Source: Chryseobacterium rhizoplanae (lineage in GTDB: Bacteria; Bacteroidota; Bacteroidia; Flavobacteriales; Weeksellaceae). From it: a stretch of 64,000 bases of DNA. The number at the start of each line of letters is the position of its first letter. Position 1 is the stretch's first letter. Made by a program: the position numbers and the translations under genes. Where the stretch lies: assembly GCF_900182655.1 (NCBI RefSeq), contig NZ_FXTC01000001.1:558001-622000 (forward strand). The letters run 5' to 3'. Under the pieces are notes generated by a model. That model saw nothing but the letters and a program-made list of their open reading frames with translations, made no database searches and was not told where the DNA came from. This document shows, piece by piece, positions 41,605 to 49,961 of the stretch.

Positions 41605-43389
41605 TTATTTTAATCTTATCAGGATATACACATTCTCATAATAAATGCCGGCAAGCTCATTATCGGAATATTTCTCTTTTGTAATTTCACTGAAAATAAG
41701 CTTGACATGGTACTTACCCAAATCAGACTCCATTTCAATATCAGGAACTTTTACGGTGCCGTTTTTATTTTTGTTTTCTTCAAATAACTGAATGATTTGC
41801 GGCCCGAAATCTACTTCTTCTTTAGAATTCAACTTCAGTCTCAATGAGGATTTATCAGTCAGCTGATCGATAAGTTCAAACTGATCTTCATTCAGTTTCT
41901 GAGCGTCTCTGCTGTAACGGTGGAAAGAAAGTAAATACTGATAGTTTTCGATGTCTATAATTTGCTTTTCAGGAACAAGAACAATTCTGTTCAGTTCATA
42001 AGGCTTATTTTTAACAGTGATATTTACATCCGAAAATTTATTTTGAATAGTATAATTAATGCTATAAAATGTGCCCTTTTCAATGTTGTCAGATAATTCA
42101 GCCTGATCTTTTTGATTCAGGAGATTGGATAAAAACTCACCTTGTTTTCTCTCCGCCAGAAATTGAAATTTATCGGCAATTTCATTACGGACTGTATCTG
42201 TCACTTTTTTATTGAAATTTATTTTACCGGCACTGATTAACTGATTTTGATTTAAAATATTTATCAGTTCTGCCTTCTGGCTTCTCTTGGCAACACTGAA
42301 AGCATTAAAGTAAGGGAAGATTAAAGCGAAAGTTCCAAATAAAAATAAACTGACAGGAATAAACTTTATGGTTGCCTTTCTGCTGAAAATGAAGTAAACA
42401 ACAATGCTGAGCAGCCAAAGGGCGAGAAGAAAAACGAAATACCTCGGTTCTGTATAGCCATACTCCAGAATTCTAGTGAAAATTGCTGTGAAAAGCAAGA
42501 TAATCAAAGGAACAATAGTATAGTAAAATGCCTTTGAAAATATCTTAACCCATGATTTTGCATTTTCCTCTTTTAATGGGTGTACCAGAAGCAATGCCAG
42601 AATCCCAACAACGCTGTAAGCTAAAACAAGATAAGAAACCCAGCCTCTTGGAAGCTCCCAGTTGATCAGGATCTTAAAAGAATAGAAATAAAGAATTGCT
42701 ACGTAAATAAGTAACAGCGGGATTAAGATAAACTGAGTGAAAAACTTTAAAACAACGGGGTATGTTCCATCTTTTTCAAGATTATTTAACCCTTTGTCAT
42801 TAAATAAAAGGAAAATAAAACTGCTTCCGAAAATAGCCAGAACAAAAAACGTATCTGTATAAATTCTGTGATGAAAATGAAAATCAAAAAGTTTATCAAC
42901 AGCTAAAATGGCCAATTCAACTCCGCCGGTCAAAACCCCTGTAAATACAAGAGTAAGAAAGAAATTGATAAAAAGATTTTTATTGTATTGCCAGAATCTG
43001 AGTTCTCTGTCTTTTTCAAGAAACGGAACAAACGAAACCAATAAGTGGGAGAGAAGAGCTGTAACTGCAATGATATAAGCATAGACCTCGGTAAAATTAT
43101 TCTTTTTATCAGGTAGGATACAATAGAACCCAATGAGAAAAGCAACACCACATAATTGTAATAGCAATTCTTTTCCGACTCTTTGTGATGCCATTTTCAG
43201 AGCAAACATCAGTGAAATTCCAAGGCAGGCACAAATCGTAAACTTAATGTACTTTGTAGCTTCATCAAACTCTGTTTCAGCAATGCAGATGGCGCCGATT
43301 GCTGCTAACAAAGCCACTGCCAGAACCATCGGATAGCGGAAAATGACTTCATTAGCCCGGCTTAATGTTTCCCGGAATTTTGTTTTCAT
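41605..43389 (-). CDS. DUF4153 membrane protein
   Basis: 594 residues. About twelve membrane helices in the first 380 residues (e.g. MVLAVALLAAIGAICIAE, LVFTGVLTGGVELAILAVDKLF), then a soluble domain of about 200 residues with strands such as YSINYTIQNKFSDVNITVKNK. This is DUF4153, unknown function; proteins of this type are often next to BlaI-like regulators. It lies 24 bp after the BlaI/MecI-like gene, so the two and the PAP2-like gene form an operon. Confidence 0.85.
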   Translation of the reverse strand: MKTKFRETLSRANEVIFRYPMVLAVALLAAIGAICIAETEFDEATKYIKFTICACLGISLMFALKMASQRVGKELLLQLCGVAFLIGFYCILPDKKNNFTEVYAYIIAVTALLSHLLVSFVPFLEKDRELRFWQYNKNLFINFFLTLVFTGVLTGGVELAILAVDKLFDFHFHHRIYTDTFFVLAIFGSSFIFLLFNDKGLNNLEKDGTYPVVLKFFTQFILIPLLLIYVAILYFYSFKILINWELPRGWVSYLVLAYSVVGILALLLVHPLKEENAKSWVKIFSKAFYYTIVPLIILLFTAIFTRILEYGYTEPRYFVFLLALWLLSIVVYFIFSRKATIKFIPVSLFLFGTFALIFPYFNAFSVAKRSQKAELINILNQNQLISAGKINFNKKVTDTVRNEIADKFQFLAERKQGEFLSNLLNQKDQAELSDNIEKGTFYSINYTIQNKFSDVNITVKNKPYELNRIVLVPEKQIIDIENYQYLLSFHRYSRDAQKLNEDQFELIDQLTDKSSLRLKLNSKEEVDFGPQIIQLFEENKNKNGTVKVPDIEMESDLGKYHVKLIFSEITKEKYSDNELAGIYYENVYILIRLK

Positions 43390-43413
43390 GATTTGGTGTT
43401 TTTGAGAGTAAGA

Positions 43414-43893
43414 TTAATCTTTTTTCTTCTTTTTCTTTTTGTCCTTCTCTTTTCCTTTGGTCTTCTTCTCTTTTTTAGGACTTAAGATTTCTTCAGCAAT
43501 TTCAAACTTTGGTTCTTCAACTTTTGCTGGTTTTATTTCGATTTTCAGATCAAAATGACCTTTCATATCTTCCTGGGAAATTAATTTTTCGCTTAATAAA
43601 AGCTCCAGAATTTCCTTCCCTGAATTATTAAAGAAGTTATGCGAAAGTTCTTTTAATAGGAATTTTTTATATCCTTCCAAAGGAACAAGCACGGTATATT
43701 TGAAAATTCTTCCTTCTTTTACGGTGGATAGATAGCCTTTCTCAACCAATATTTTCAAATAAGTGGAAACCGTATTCTGGTGAGGCTTAGGTTCCGGATG
43801 CTGCTCCATAACGTCCTTCAGATAGAAAGATTCCATTTTCCAAAACAGCTTCATAAAGTTTTCTTCTGCGGCAGTAAGATGATTTATTTTCAT
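43414..43893 (-). CDS. BlaI/MecI-family transcriptional regulator
   Basis: 159 residues from ATG 43893 (MKINHLTAAEENFM); an upstream extension of 50 residues is in frame but overlaps the PAP2-like gene and is unlikely. The winged helix is LTAAEENFMKLFWKMESFYLKDVMEQHPEPKPHQNTVSTYLKILVEKGYLSTV, the Penicillinase_R signature. The C-terminal 40 residues are a Lys/Glu-rich tail (KKEKKTKGKEKDKKKKKKKD) not found in classical BlaI. No BlaR sensor peptidase is adjacent. It probably autoregulates its operon. Confidence 0.85.
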   Translation of the reverse strand: MKINHLTAAEENFMKLFWKMESFYLKDVMEQHPEPKPHQNTVSTYLKILVEKGYLSTVKEGRIFKYTVLVPLEGYKKFLLKELSHNFFNNSGKEILELLLSEKLISQEDMKGHFDLKIEIKPAKVEEPKFEIAEEILSPKKEKKTKGKEKDKKKKKKKD

Positions 43894-43901
43894 AGAGTAT
43901 T

Positions 43902-44504
43902 CTAATGTTGAAATTGAATATTGCAATAAAGATAGATAAAAGATACCATAAAAGCTATTCCAGCTCCCATAAATACTTCTTTTACGGTGTGTCTTTTTAA
44001 AATAACGCGGGTAATCCCGACCAAAGCGGCAATTCCCAGCCATAGCAGACCCATTTTCCAGTCGAGGCTAAAAAATAACGCTGCTACAAATATATTGAAT
44101 GCGGTATGCATCGAGCTTTTGATAAAAAGATTGCTGATCTGTAAGGCAAAAAGAAGGATTAAAATAAACAGCATGACAAGATCAACCGATCCGTTTCTGA
44201 TGTAGTGGAAAACAAGATAAGCAATCACACACGCTGCAATAAATATGTACAGTGTTTTTCTCTGAACCCTGTTTGAAACATCCATATTAGTATATCTTCC
44301 TGTCTTCACATTCCATACCAGCCAAATGACAACCGGAATGATAATCATTGCTAATATGGGAATGAAGTACATCATAGAATCTTTAAGGGTATATTCCCTG
44401 ATGCTCATATAGATGAAGAAAATGATCAGAGAGACCAGCGGATTGAAAAAATCAGAGATAACTTTTGAAATTTTGTGTAATAATGAAGACTGCTTTTCTT
44501 CCAT
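43902..44504 (-). CDS. PAP2-like membrane phosphatase
   Basis: 200 residues from ATG 44504 (MEEKQSSLLHK). Six membrane helices. Motif 2 is FIKSSMHTA (Ser-x-His133), motif 3 is TRVILKRHTVKEV with His172 and Glu176; the canonical SxxxxHxxxD with a following Asp becomes Glu. Motif 1 KxxxxxxRP is not obvious. This is a diverged type 2 phosphatidic acid phosphatase, possibly an undecaprenyl-pyrophosphate phosphatase-like enzyme. Followed 8 bp later by the BlaI-like gene. Confidence 0.78.
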   Translation of the reverse strand: MEEKQSSLLHKISKVISDFFNPLVSLIIFFIYMSIREYTLKDSMMYFIPILAMIIIPVVIWLVWNVKTGRYTNMDVSNRVQRKTLYIFIAACVIAYLVFHYIRNGSVDLVMLFILILLFALQISNLFIKSSMHTAFNIFVAALFFSLDWKMGLLWLGIAALVGITRVILKRHTVKEVFMGAGIAFMVSFIYLYCNIQFQH

Positions 44505-44793
44505 AATCAAGTTTAAAAACCAAATATACCATTATCACCTTAAAAAACAAAGGACGGGAATGAGGTAAGATAAAGGATTCATTATCTTTTGTTTTTTAAT
44601 TCAGTGAGTAGAATTAAGGTTATAATTTTAAGTTTTTAAATTTGGTTCAATAAAAAAACAGCTCTTGAAATAACCAAAAGATATATTAACAATAATTAAA
44701 CAGGAAAGAAATAAGATTATAAAAAGTATAGAATTCTGATATCTCTGAATTACAAATTATTTCAGAAAAGCCATATGGATAGGCAGATTCCTG

Positions 44794-44928
44794 ATGTATC
44801 AGGGGAAGAAAGTGTCAGATGAAATATTACTTTATGAGTCTTTCGAAGGGTCGAAAATTAAGAATAATCCATTCGGCCTGCAAATAGATTTTACAGAAAA
44901 AACGAAAAGTTATCTATGTATAGAATAA
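44794..44928 (+). pseudogene. Short ORF, perhaps a gene remnant
   Basis: A reading frame open from 44749 to the stop at 44926-44928 encodes a plausible protein end (IWIGRFLMYQGKKVSDEI; ... DFTEKTKSYLCIE), but the only in-frame ATG is at 44794, giving 44 residues, and a TGA stops it upstream at 44746. Codon use is like that of neighbouring genes. It could be a tiny gene or a decayed larger one. The 44505-44990 gap otherwise holds the pdhA promoter and a weak hairpin (AGATAA/TTATCT). Confidence 0.3.
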
Positions 44929-44945
44929 AAACAAAGTTTTTTTCA

Positions 44946-44953
44946 TAATTTTG
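44946..44953 (+). promoter_or_regulatory. pdhA promoter -7 element
   Basis: TAATTTTG, 37 nt upstream of the pdhA ATG; no -33 box at the expected place. Confidence 0.45.
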
Positions 44954-44990
44954 CTCAACTATTTCATCATAAAAAAGCAAGAGCTAACAC

Positions 44991-45992
44991 ATGAAAGAAT
45001 TTTCTAAAGAGGTATACCTGAAGTGGTATGAAGATATGACAATGTGGAGAAGGTTTGAAGACAAATGCCGTTCTCTTTACCTAAAACAAAAGATCAGAGG
45101 ATTTTTACATTTGTATAACGGTCAGGAAGCTATCCCTGCAGGATTCACACACGCAATGGATTTGACAAAGGATAGTATGATTACTGCTTACAGATGCCAC
45201 ATCCATCCAATGGCGATGGGAGTAGATCCTAAAAGAATCATGGCTGAACTTTGTGGTAAAGCTACAGGAACATCCGGAGGTATGGGTGGATCTATGCACA
45301 TTTTCAGTAAAGAACACCGTTTTTACGGAGGACACGGTATCGTTGGAGGACAAATTCCTTTGGGAGCAGGGATTGCTTTTGCAGATAAATATTTCGACAG
45401 AAAAGCAGTGAACATCTGTTTCTTTGGAGATGGAGCTGCAAGACAAGGGTCTTTACATGAGACATTCAACATGGCAATGAACTGGAAACTTCCTGTAGTA
45501 TTTGTGGTAGAAAACAACCAATATGCAATGGGAACCTCTGTAAAAAGAACTGCCAACCACGAAGATATCTATAAATTAGGATTAGGATACGAAATGCCTT
45601 GTCTTGCTGTAGATGCAATGGATCCTGTAAAAGTGGCTGAAGCTGCTTACGAGGCTATTGAAAGAGCAAGAAGAGGGGACGGACCTACATTCATTGAAGC
45701 AAGAACATACCGTTACAGAGGACACTCTATGTCTGATGCTGAGCCATACAGATCTAAAGAAGAAGTGGCTATTCATAAAAACGATGATCCAATTGAGCTT
45801 GTAAAACACAGAATTTTAGAAAACGGATGGGCTACGGAAGCAGAATTGGAAGCGATGGACAATAAATCAAGAGACTTCGTTGAGGAGTGTATTGAATTTA
45901 TGGAAAATTCTCCATATCCAGAGGCTGAAAAAATCTATGAGTATGTATATGCTCAGGAAAATTATCCATTCCTAGACAAGTTAGAAAATTAA
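44991..45992 (+). CDS. pdhA: Pyruvate dehydrogenase E1 component, alpha subunit
   Basis: 333 residues. It binds thiamine diphosphate and, with the beta subunit, decarboxylates pyruvate and reductively acetylates the E2 lipoyl group. The ThDP motif is GDGAARQGSLHETFNMAMNWKLPVVFVVENN (GDG...NN). SAYRCHxHP is here TAYRCHIHPMAMG, and YRYRGHSMSDAEPYRSKEEV matches the phosphorylation-loop segment of E1-alpha. Length normal for the alpha2beta2 type. No beta-subunit gene adjacent, so pdhB lies elsewhere. The gap to pdhC contains an 8-bp word array. Confidence 0.95.
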   Translation: MKEFSKEVYLKWYEDMTMWRRFEDKCRSLYLKQKIRGFLHLYNGQEAIPAGFTHAMDLTKDSMITAYRCHIHPMAMGVDPKRIMAELCGKATGTSGGMGGSMHIFSKEHRFYGGHGIVGGQIPLGAGIAFADKYFDRKAVNICFFGDGAARQGSLHETFNMAMNWKLPVVFVVENNQYAMGTSVKRTANHEDIYKLGLGYEMPCLAVDAMDPVKVAEAAYEAIERARRGDGPTFIEARTYRYRGHSMSDAEPYRSKEEVAIHKNDDPIELVKHRILENGWATEAELEAMDNKSRDFVEECIEFMENSPYPEAEKIYEYVYAQENYPFLDKLEN

Positions 45993-45998
45993 TAATTA

Positions 45999-46065
45999 GA
46001 TAATTTGAGAATTTGAAAATGAATCAGATTTTTTAATTCTCTCATCATCACATTAACAAATTATC
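45999..46065 (+). repeat. Inverted array of degenerate 8-bp words (GATAATTT type)
   Basis: Left arm 45999-46022 is three 8-bp units: GATAATTT, GAGAATTT and GAAAATGA. The right arm 46034-46065, read on the minus strand, is GATAATTT, GTTAATGT, GATGATGA and GAGAATTA. The spacer is only 11 nt. The array lies between pdhA and pdhC and would fold into a hairpin in the shared transcript. Confidence 0.8.
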
Positions 46066-46078
46066 ATATTAGAAAATT

Positions 46079-47674
46079 ATGGCAGAAGTAATTACGATGC
46101 CCCGCCTATCCGACACTATGACGGAAGGTAAAGTGGCAAAATGGCATAAAAAAGTAGGAGATAAAGTAAAAGAAGGAGATATTTTAGCGGAAATTGAAAC
46201 TGACAAAGCCGTTCAGGATTTCGAATCTGAAATAGAAGGTACCCTTTTATACGTAGGCGTAGAAGAAGGAGGTGCTGCTGCTGTAGACTCTGTTTTGGCT
46301 ATTATCGGGAATGAAGGGGAAGATATTTCAGGATTGACAGGTGGAGCTGCTGCTCCTGCTGCAGAAACTGAAGAAAAAAAATCAGAAGACCAGCCTAAAG
46401 CAGAAACGTCTGCCCCTGCTGCGGCAGAAGTTCCGGCTGGAGTAGAAATTATTACAATGCCAAGACTTTCTGATACCATGACAGAAGGTAAAGTAGCTAA
46501 ATGGCACAAAAATGTAGGCGATACAGTAAAAGAAGGAGATCTTCTTGCTGAGATCGAAACAGATAAAGCGGTACAGGATTTCGAATCTGAATTCAATGGA
46601 GTATTGTTGAAGCAAGGTGTAGAAGAAGGTGGTGCTGCTCCGGTTGATTCAGTATTAGCAATCATTGGCCCTGCAGGAACAGATGTTTCCGCTGTAGGAG
46701 CTCCGAAAGCTGCAACTGCATCACCTGAAAAACCAGCTGAACAAAAGGCAGAAGCTAAAACAGAAGAAAAAGCAGCTCCTGCTGCAGACTCTTCATCTTC
46801 TGACAGAGTAGCAATCTCTCCACTGGCTAAGAAAATGGCTCAGGATAAAGGAGTTGATATCAACAGTGTTCAGGGATCTGGTGAAAACGGAAGAATCGTT
46901 AAAAAAGATATCGAAAATTATCAGCCGGCTGCGAAACCAGCTGCTTCAGCTCCGGCAGCAAGCGCTGCTCCTGTTGCAGTAAGCTTCGTACAGGGTGAAG
47001 ATACAGAGACTCCAAACTCTCAGGTAAGAAATATTATTGCAAAACGTCTTTCTGAAAGTAAATTCTCTGCTCCTCATTACTATCTGATGGTTGAGATCAA
47101 TATGGATAAAGCAATTGAAGCAAGAAAAGAAATCAATTCTTTACCTGATACCAAGATCTCTTTCAATGATATGATCATTAAAGCGACTGCAATTGCTTTA
47201 AGAAAACACCCTCAGGTGAATTCAAGCTGGGCAGGTGATAAGATCATCCACAGAGGAAATATCAATATTGGTGTAGCAGTAGCTATTCCTGACGGATTGG
47301 TTGTTCCTGTACTGAAAAATACAGATCAGATGACGTATACTCAGATTTCTGCATCCGTAAAAGATATGGCTTCAAGAGCTAAGAGCAAAGGTCTTAAGGC
47401 TAACGAAATGGAAGGATCTACATTCTCTATTTCTAACTTGGGAATGTTCGGAATCGAAACATTTACAAGTATTATCAACCAACCTAACTCTGCCATCCTT
47501 TCAGTAGGAGCAATTATCGAGAAACCAATCGTTAAAGATGGTCAGATCGTAGTTGGAAACACAATGAAACTTTCATTGGCATGTGACCACAGAGTGGTAG
47601 ACGGTGCTACAGGTGCTCAATTCCTGCAAACATTAAGAACATATTTAGAAAGTCCATTAACATTGTTACTGTAA
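46079..47674 (+). CDS. pdhC: Pyruvate dehydrogenase E2, dihydrolipoamide acetyltransferase
   Basis: 531 residues. Two lipoyl domains (about 1-80 and 122-200), each with the ETDKAVQDFESE loop; the lipoylated lysines are Lys43 and Lys163, exactly 120 residues apart. Ala/Pro-rich linkers separate them. An E3-binding domain follows (ISPLAKKMAQDKGVDINSVQGSG), then the catalytic domain ending HRVVDGATG with His504 and Asp508. The lipoyl domains are almost identical, so they arose by recent duplication. Starts 86 bp after pdhA. Confidence 0.95.
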   Translation: MAEVITMPRLSDTMTEGKVAKWHKKVGDKVKEGDILAEIETDKAVQDFESEIEGTLLYVGVEEGGAAAVDSVLAIIGNEGEDISGLTGGAAAPAAETEEKKSEDQPKAETSAPAAAEVPAGVEIITMPRLSDTMTEGKVAKWHKNVGDTVKEGDLLAEIETDKAVQDFESEFNGVLLKQGVEEGGAAPVDSVLAIIGPAGTDVSAVGAPKAATASPEKPAEQKAEAKTEEKAAPAADSSSSDRVAISPLAKKMAQDKGVDINSVQGSGENGRIVKKDIENYQPAAKPAASAPAASAAPVAVSFVQGEDTETPNSQVRNIIAKRLSESKFSAPHYYLMVEINMDKAIEARKEINSLPDTKISFNDMIIKATAIALRKHPQVNSSWAGDKIIHRGNINIGVAVAIPDGLVVPVLKNTDQMTYTQISASVKDMASRAKSKGLKANEMEGSTFSISNLGMFGIETFTSIINQPNSAILSVGAIIEKPIVKDGQIVVGNTMKLSLACDHRVVDGATGAQFLQTLRTYLESPLTLLL

Positions 47675-47694
47675 TTTTCTGAAGTGAAAATAAT

Positions 47695-47726
47695 AAAACC
47701 TCCCAGTCTAGTCCGGGAGGTTTTTT
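47695..47726 (+). terminator. pdhC terminator
   Basis: AAAACCTCCC / GGGAGGTTTT around a 10-nt loop, then TT. The rest of the gap to 48002 is AT-rich with no recognisable gene. Confidence 0.86.
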
Positions 47727-47963
47727 CGTTGTTATAAATCGCAAACAATGTCAATAGCAGCACAATATCTGCAATGTCCACAAACCTTATAAGTGTATGA
47801 TAATATAAAAGCAATGAAATTGAATTTATACTACCAATATCTGATTCTCATAGTCATCAGAAACAAATTTTATAAAATTCATTAAAATATATTAGGCTTT
47901 TGAAATTATTAGAAGATTTTGATCATGATACCAATTTGAGAATTAAAAATTATCACCGTATTT

Positions 47964-47998
47964 TTTGATGGAATTTCAAAATCAAATTACTATTTTTG
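47964..47998 (+). promoter_or_regulatory. LolD-like gene promoter, leaderless
   Basis: TTTG (47964-47967) and TATTTTTG (47991-47998) with a 23-bp spacer. The ATG starts 5 bp after the box, so the mRNA is predicted to begin at the start codon. Confidence 0.5.
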
Positions 47999-48002
47999 AA
48001 TC

Positions 48003-48671
48003 ATGATTAAAGCAAGAAATATCCATAAATCTTATGGGAATTTAGAAGTACTGAAAGGAGTTGATATTCACATCAAAATGGGCGAGGTGGTTTCTATTGT
48101 AGGAGAATCAGGAGCAGGTAAATCTACATTGCTGCAGATTTTAGGAACGCTGGATCATCCGAGCCAATCAAACAAATATGATACTGAAATTGAGATAGCA
48201 GGAGAATCATTTATTAATATGAATGACAAGCAGCTTTCAAAGTTCAGAAATCAGAATATCGGTTTTGTATTTCAGTTTCATCAGCTTCTTCCGGAGTTTA
48301 CAGCACTGGAAAATGTATTGCTTCCAACAAAAATTGCCGGAGCCAATGAAAGAGAAGCTATTGAAAAAGCGTATGCTTTATTTGAAGATTTAAAGATAGA
48401 GCAGAGGCTGAATCATAAACCCAATCAGCTTTCAGGGGGAGAAGCGCAAAGGGTAGCTGTAGCAAGAGCTTTAATCAATTCACCCAAAATTATTTTTGCG
48501 GATGAGCCTACAGGAAACCTGGATTCCAAAAATGCGGATGATCTTCACAGGTTATTTTTTGATCTGAGAGATAAATACAACCAGACATTTGTCATTGTAA
48601 CCCACAACCCGAATCTTGCAGAAATTACAGACCGCAAGCTCATCATGAAAGACGGAATGATCATAGAATAA
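48003..48671 (+). CDS. ABC transporter ATP-binding protein, LolD/MacB type
   Basis: 222 residues. Walker [10 protein letters not shown] (34-42), Q-loop [18 protein letters not shown], signature [15 protein letters not shown], Walker [14 protein letters not shown] and switch His in IVTHNP are all present. [28 protein letters not shown] is the LolD/FtsE-like type, used for lipoprotein release (LolCDE) or other mechanotransmission pumps. No permease gene is next to it, so its partner is elsewhere. Confidence 0.92.
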   Translation: MIKARNIHKSYGNLEVLKGVDIHIKMGEVVSIVGESGAGKSTLLQILGTLDHPSQSNKYDTEIEIAGESFINMNDKQLSKFRNQNIGFVFQFHQLLPEFTALENVLLPTKIAGANEREAIEKAYALFEDLKIEQRLNHKPNQLSGGEAQRVAVARALINSPKIIFADEPTGNLDSKNADDLHRLFFDLRDKYNQTFVIVTHNPNLAEITDRKLIMKDGMIIE

Positions 48672-48687
48672 AAGCATACAACACCAG

Positions 48688-49266
48688 ATGATAAAACACT
48701 TTATTTTTCTTTTTATAATTTTAATTTCCTGTTCAAAAGCTGAATCCCAGCGGTTGAATTCACTGAATGTGCCCCAGGCGAAGATTTCAGAGATTAAAGA
48801 TTACATCAAAGGAAAAGAGTATAACCAGGAGCTGGCTGTTTTTATCAACTTTAAAATACCTTCCGGGAAATACCGTTACTTCATCTATAACCTGAAAAAT
48901 AATACAATAGTACAACAGGCTGTTGTATCCCATGGTTCGGGATCTGTCATTCCAAACTCAGATGCTTTACAATTCAGTAATATTGAAGGGTCTTATCAAT
49001 CATCTCTGGGAAAATATGCCATAGGAGAAAGCTATATGGGAAAATTTGGTAAAGCTTACCGTTTAAAAGGTCTTGATTCTACCAACAGTAATGCCATGCA
49101 AAGGGCAATTGTCCTTCATTCCTACGAATGTATTCCGGATGTGGAATCCAGGACTCCGGCATGTTTAAGCTTAGGATGTCCGATGCTTTCTGTGAATGCT
49201 CTTAAAGAAACAGCAAAATATGTCGATCAGTCGACAAAGCCAGTGATCCTGTATGCATTTTATTAA
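48688..49266 (+). CDS. L,D-transpeptidase-like lipoprotein
   Basis: 192 residues. Signal with lipobox LISC (Cys15). The C-terminal part has IVLHSYECIPDVESRTPACLSLGCPMLS: His144, Ser161 and Cys164 in the HxnSLGCP arrangement of murein L,D-transpeptidase-like catalytic domains (the YkuD-related class with SLGCP). It would crosslink peptidoglycan or anchor proteins to it, in the periplasm. Starts 16 bp after the ABC gene and 17 bp before radC, so all three may be cotranscribed. Confidence 0.85.
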   Translation: MIKHFIFLFIILISCSKAESQRLNSLNVPQAKISEIKDYIKGKEYNQELAVFINFKIPSGKYRYFIYNLKNNTIVQQAVVSHGSGSVIPNSDALQFSNIEGSYQSSLGKYAIGESYMGKFGKAYRLKGLDSTNSNAMQRAIVLHSYECIPDVESRTPACLSLGCPMLSVNALKETAKYVDQSTKPVILYAFY

Positions 49267-49283
49267 TCATAATCTCTTTTCCA

Positions 49284-49961
49284 ATGGCTATAAAATTTCT
49301 TGCAGAAGATGACAGACCCAGAGAAAAGTTTTTGCAGAAAGGCAAAAGCTCACTTTCTGATTCTGAACTGTTAGCCATCATTATGGGAAGTGGAAATAAA
49401 GATGAAAATGTCATAGAGCTGGCAAGAAAAATCTTAAACTCTGTAGATAATAGCTGGCATCAGCTGAGCTTGCTTTCCGTTAAAGATCTGATGAAATTCA
49501 AAGGAATCGGAATCACAAAAGCGATTTCGATCATTTCAGCTTTAGAAATCGGGAAAAGAAGAACAGTACAGGAAATTCCTGAGAAAACTGTAATTGGTAA
49601 CAGTAATGATGCCTATCTTATTCTTAAAAATCAGCTTTCGGACTTAAGAACAGAAGAGTTCTGGGCTATTTTCCTTAACAACAGTAATAAAGTGATTCAT
49701 GTATCACAGCTTACACAAGGAGGAATCAGTCAGTCTATCGTAGATGTCAGAATTCTGTATAAAACAGCACTGGAACATTTTTCAACAGGCATTATCATTG
49801 CTCACAATCATCCTTCCGGCAGCTTAAAACCAAGCAGGGAAGATATTAGCATTACACAAAAAATAAAAGAAGCAGGAAACATATTAAGTATCCAGCTTCT
49901 GGACCATATTATTGTCACGCAGGATACCTATTTTAGTTTCTCGGACGCCGGATTACTATGA
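49284..49961 (+). CDS. radC: RadC family protein (JAMM domain)
   Basis: 225 residues. N-terminal helix-hairpin-helix (LMKFKGIGITKAISIISALEIGKR) and a C-terminal JAMM metalloprotease-like domain with HNHPSGSLKPSRED, which provides the His-x-His and Asp zinc ligands. LSDSELLAIIMGSG is the conserved start. RadC's role in DNA repair has been questioned; the biochemical activity is unproven. The stop overlaps the next start by 4 bp (ATGA at 49958). Confidence 0.93.
   Translation: MAIKFLAEDDRPREKFLQKGKSSLSDSELLAIIMGSGNKDENVIELARKILNSVDNSWHQLSLLSVKDLMKFKGIGITKAISIISALEIGKRRTVQEIPEKTVIGNSNDAYLILKNQLSDLRTEEFWAIFLNNSNKVIHVSQLTQGGISQSIVDVRILYKTALEHFSTGIIIAHNHPSGSLKPSREDISITQKIKEAGNILSIQLLDHIIVTQDTYFSFSDAGLL

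Noticed and set aside
46213..46665. 150-codon minus-strand frame inside pdhC
   Set aside because: Arises from the Ala/Pro-rich linker and lipoyl repeat; Ser/Thr/Pro-rich and antisense.
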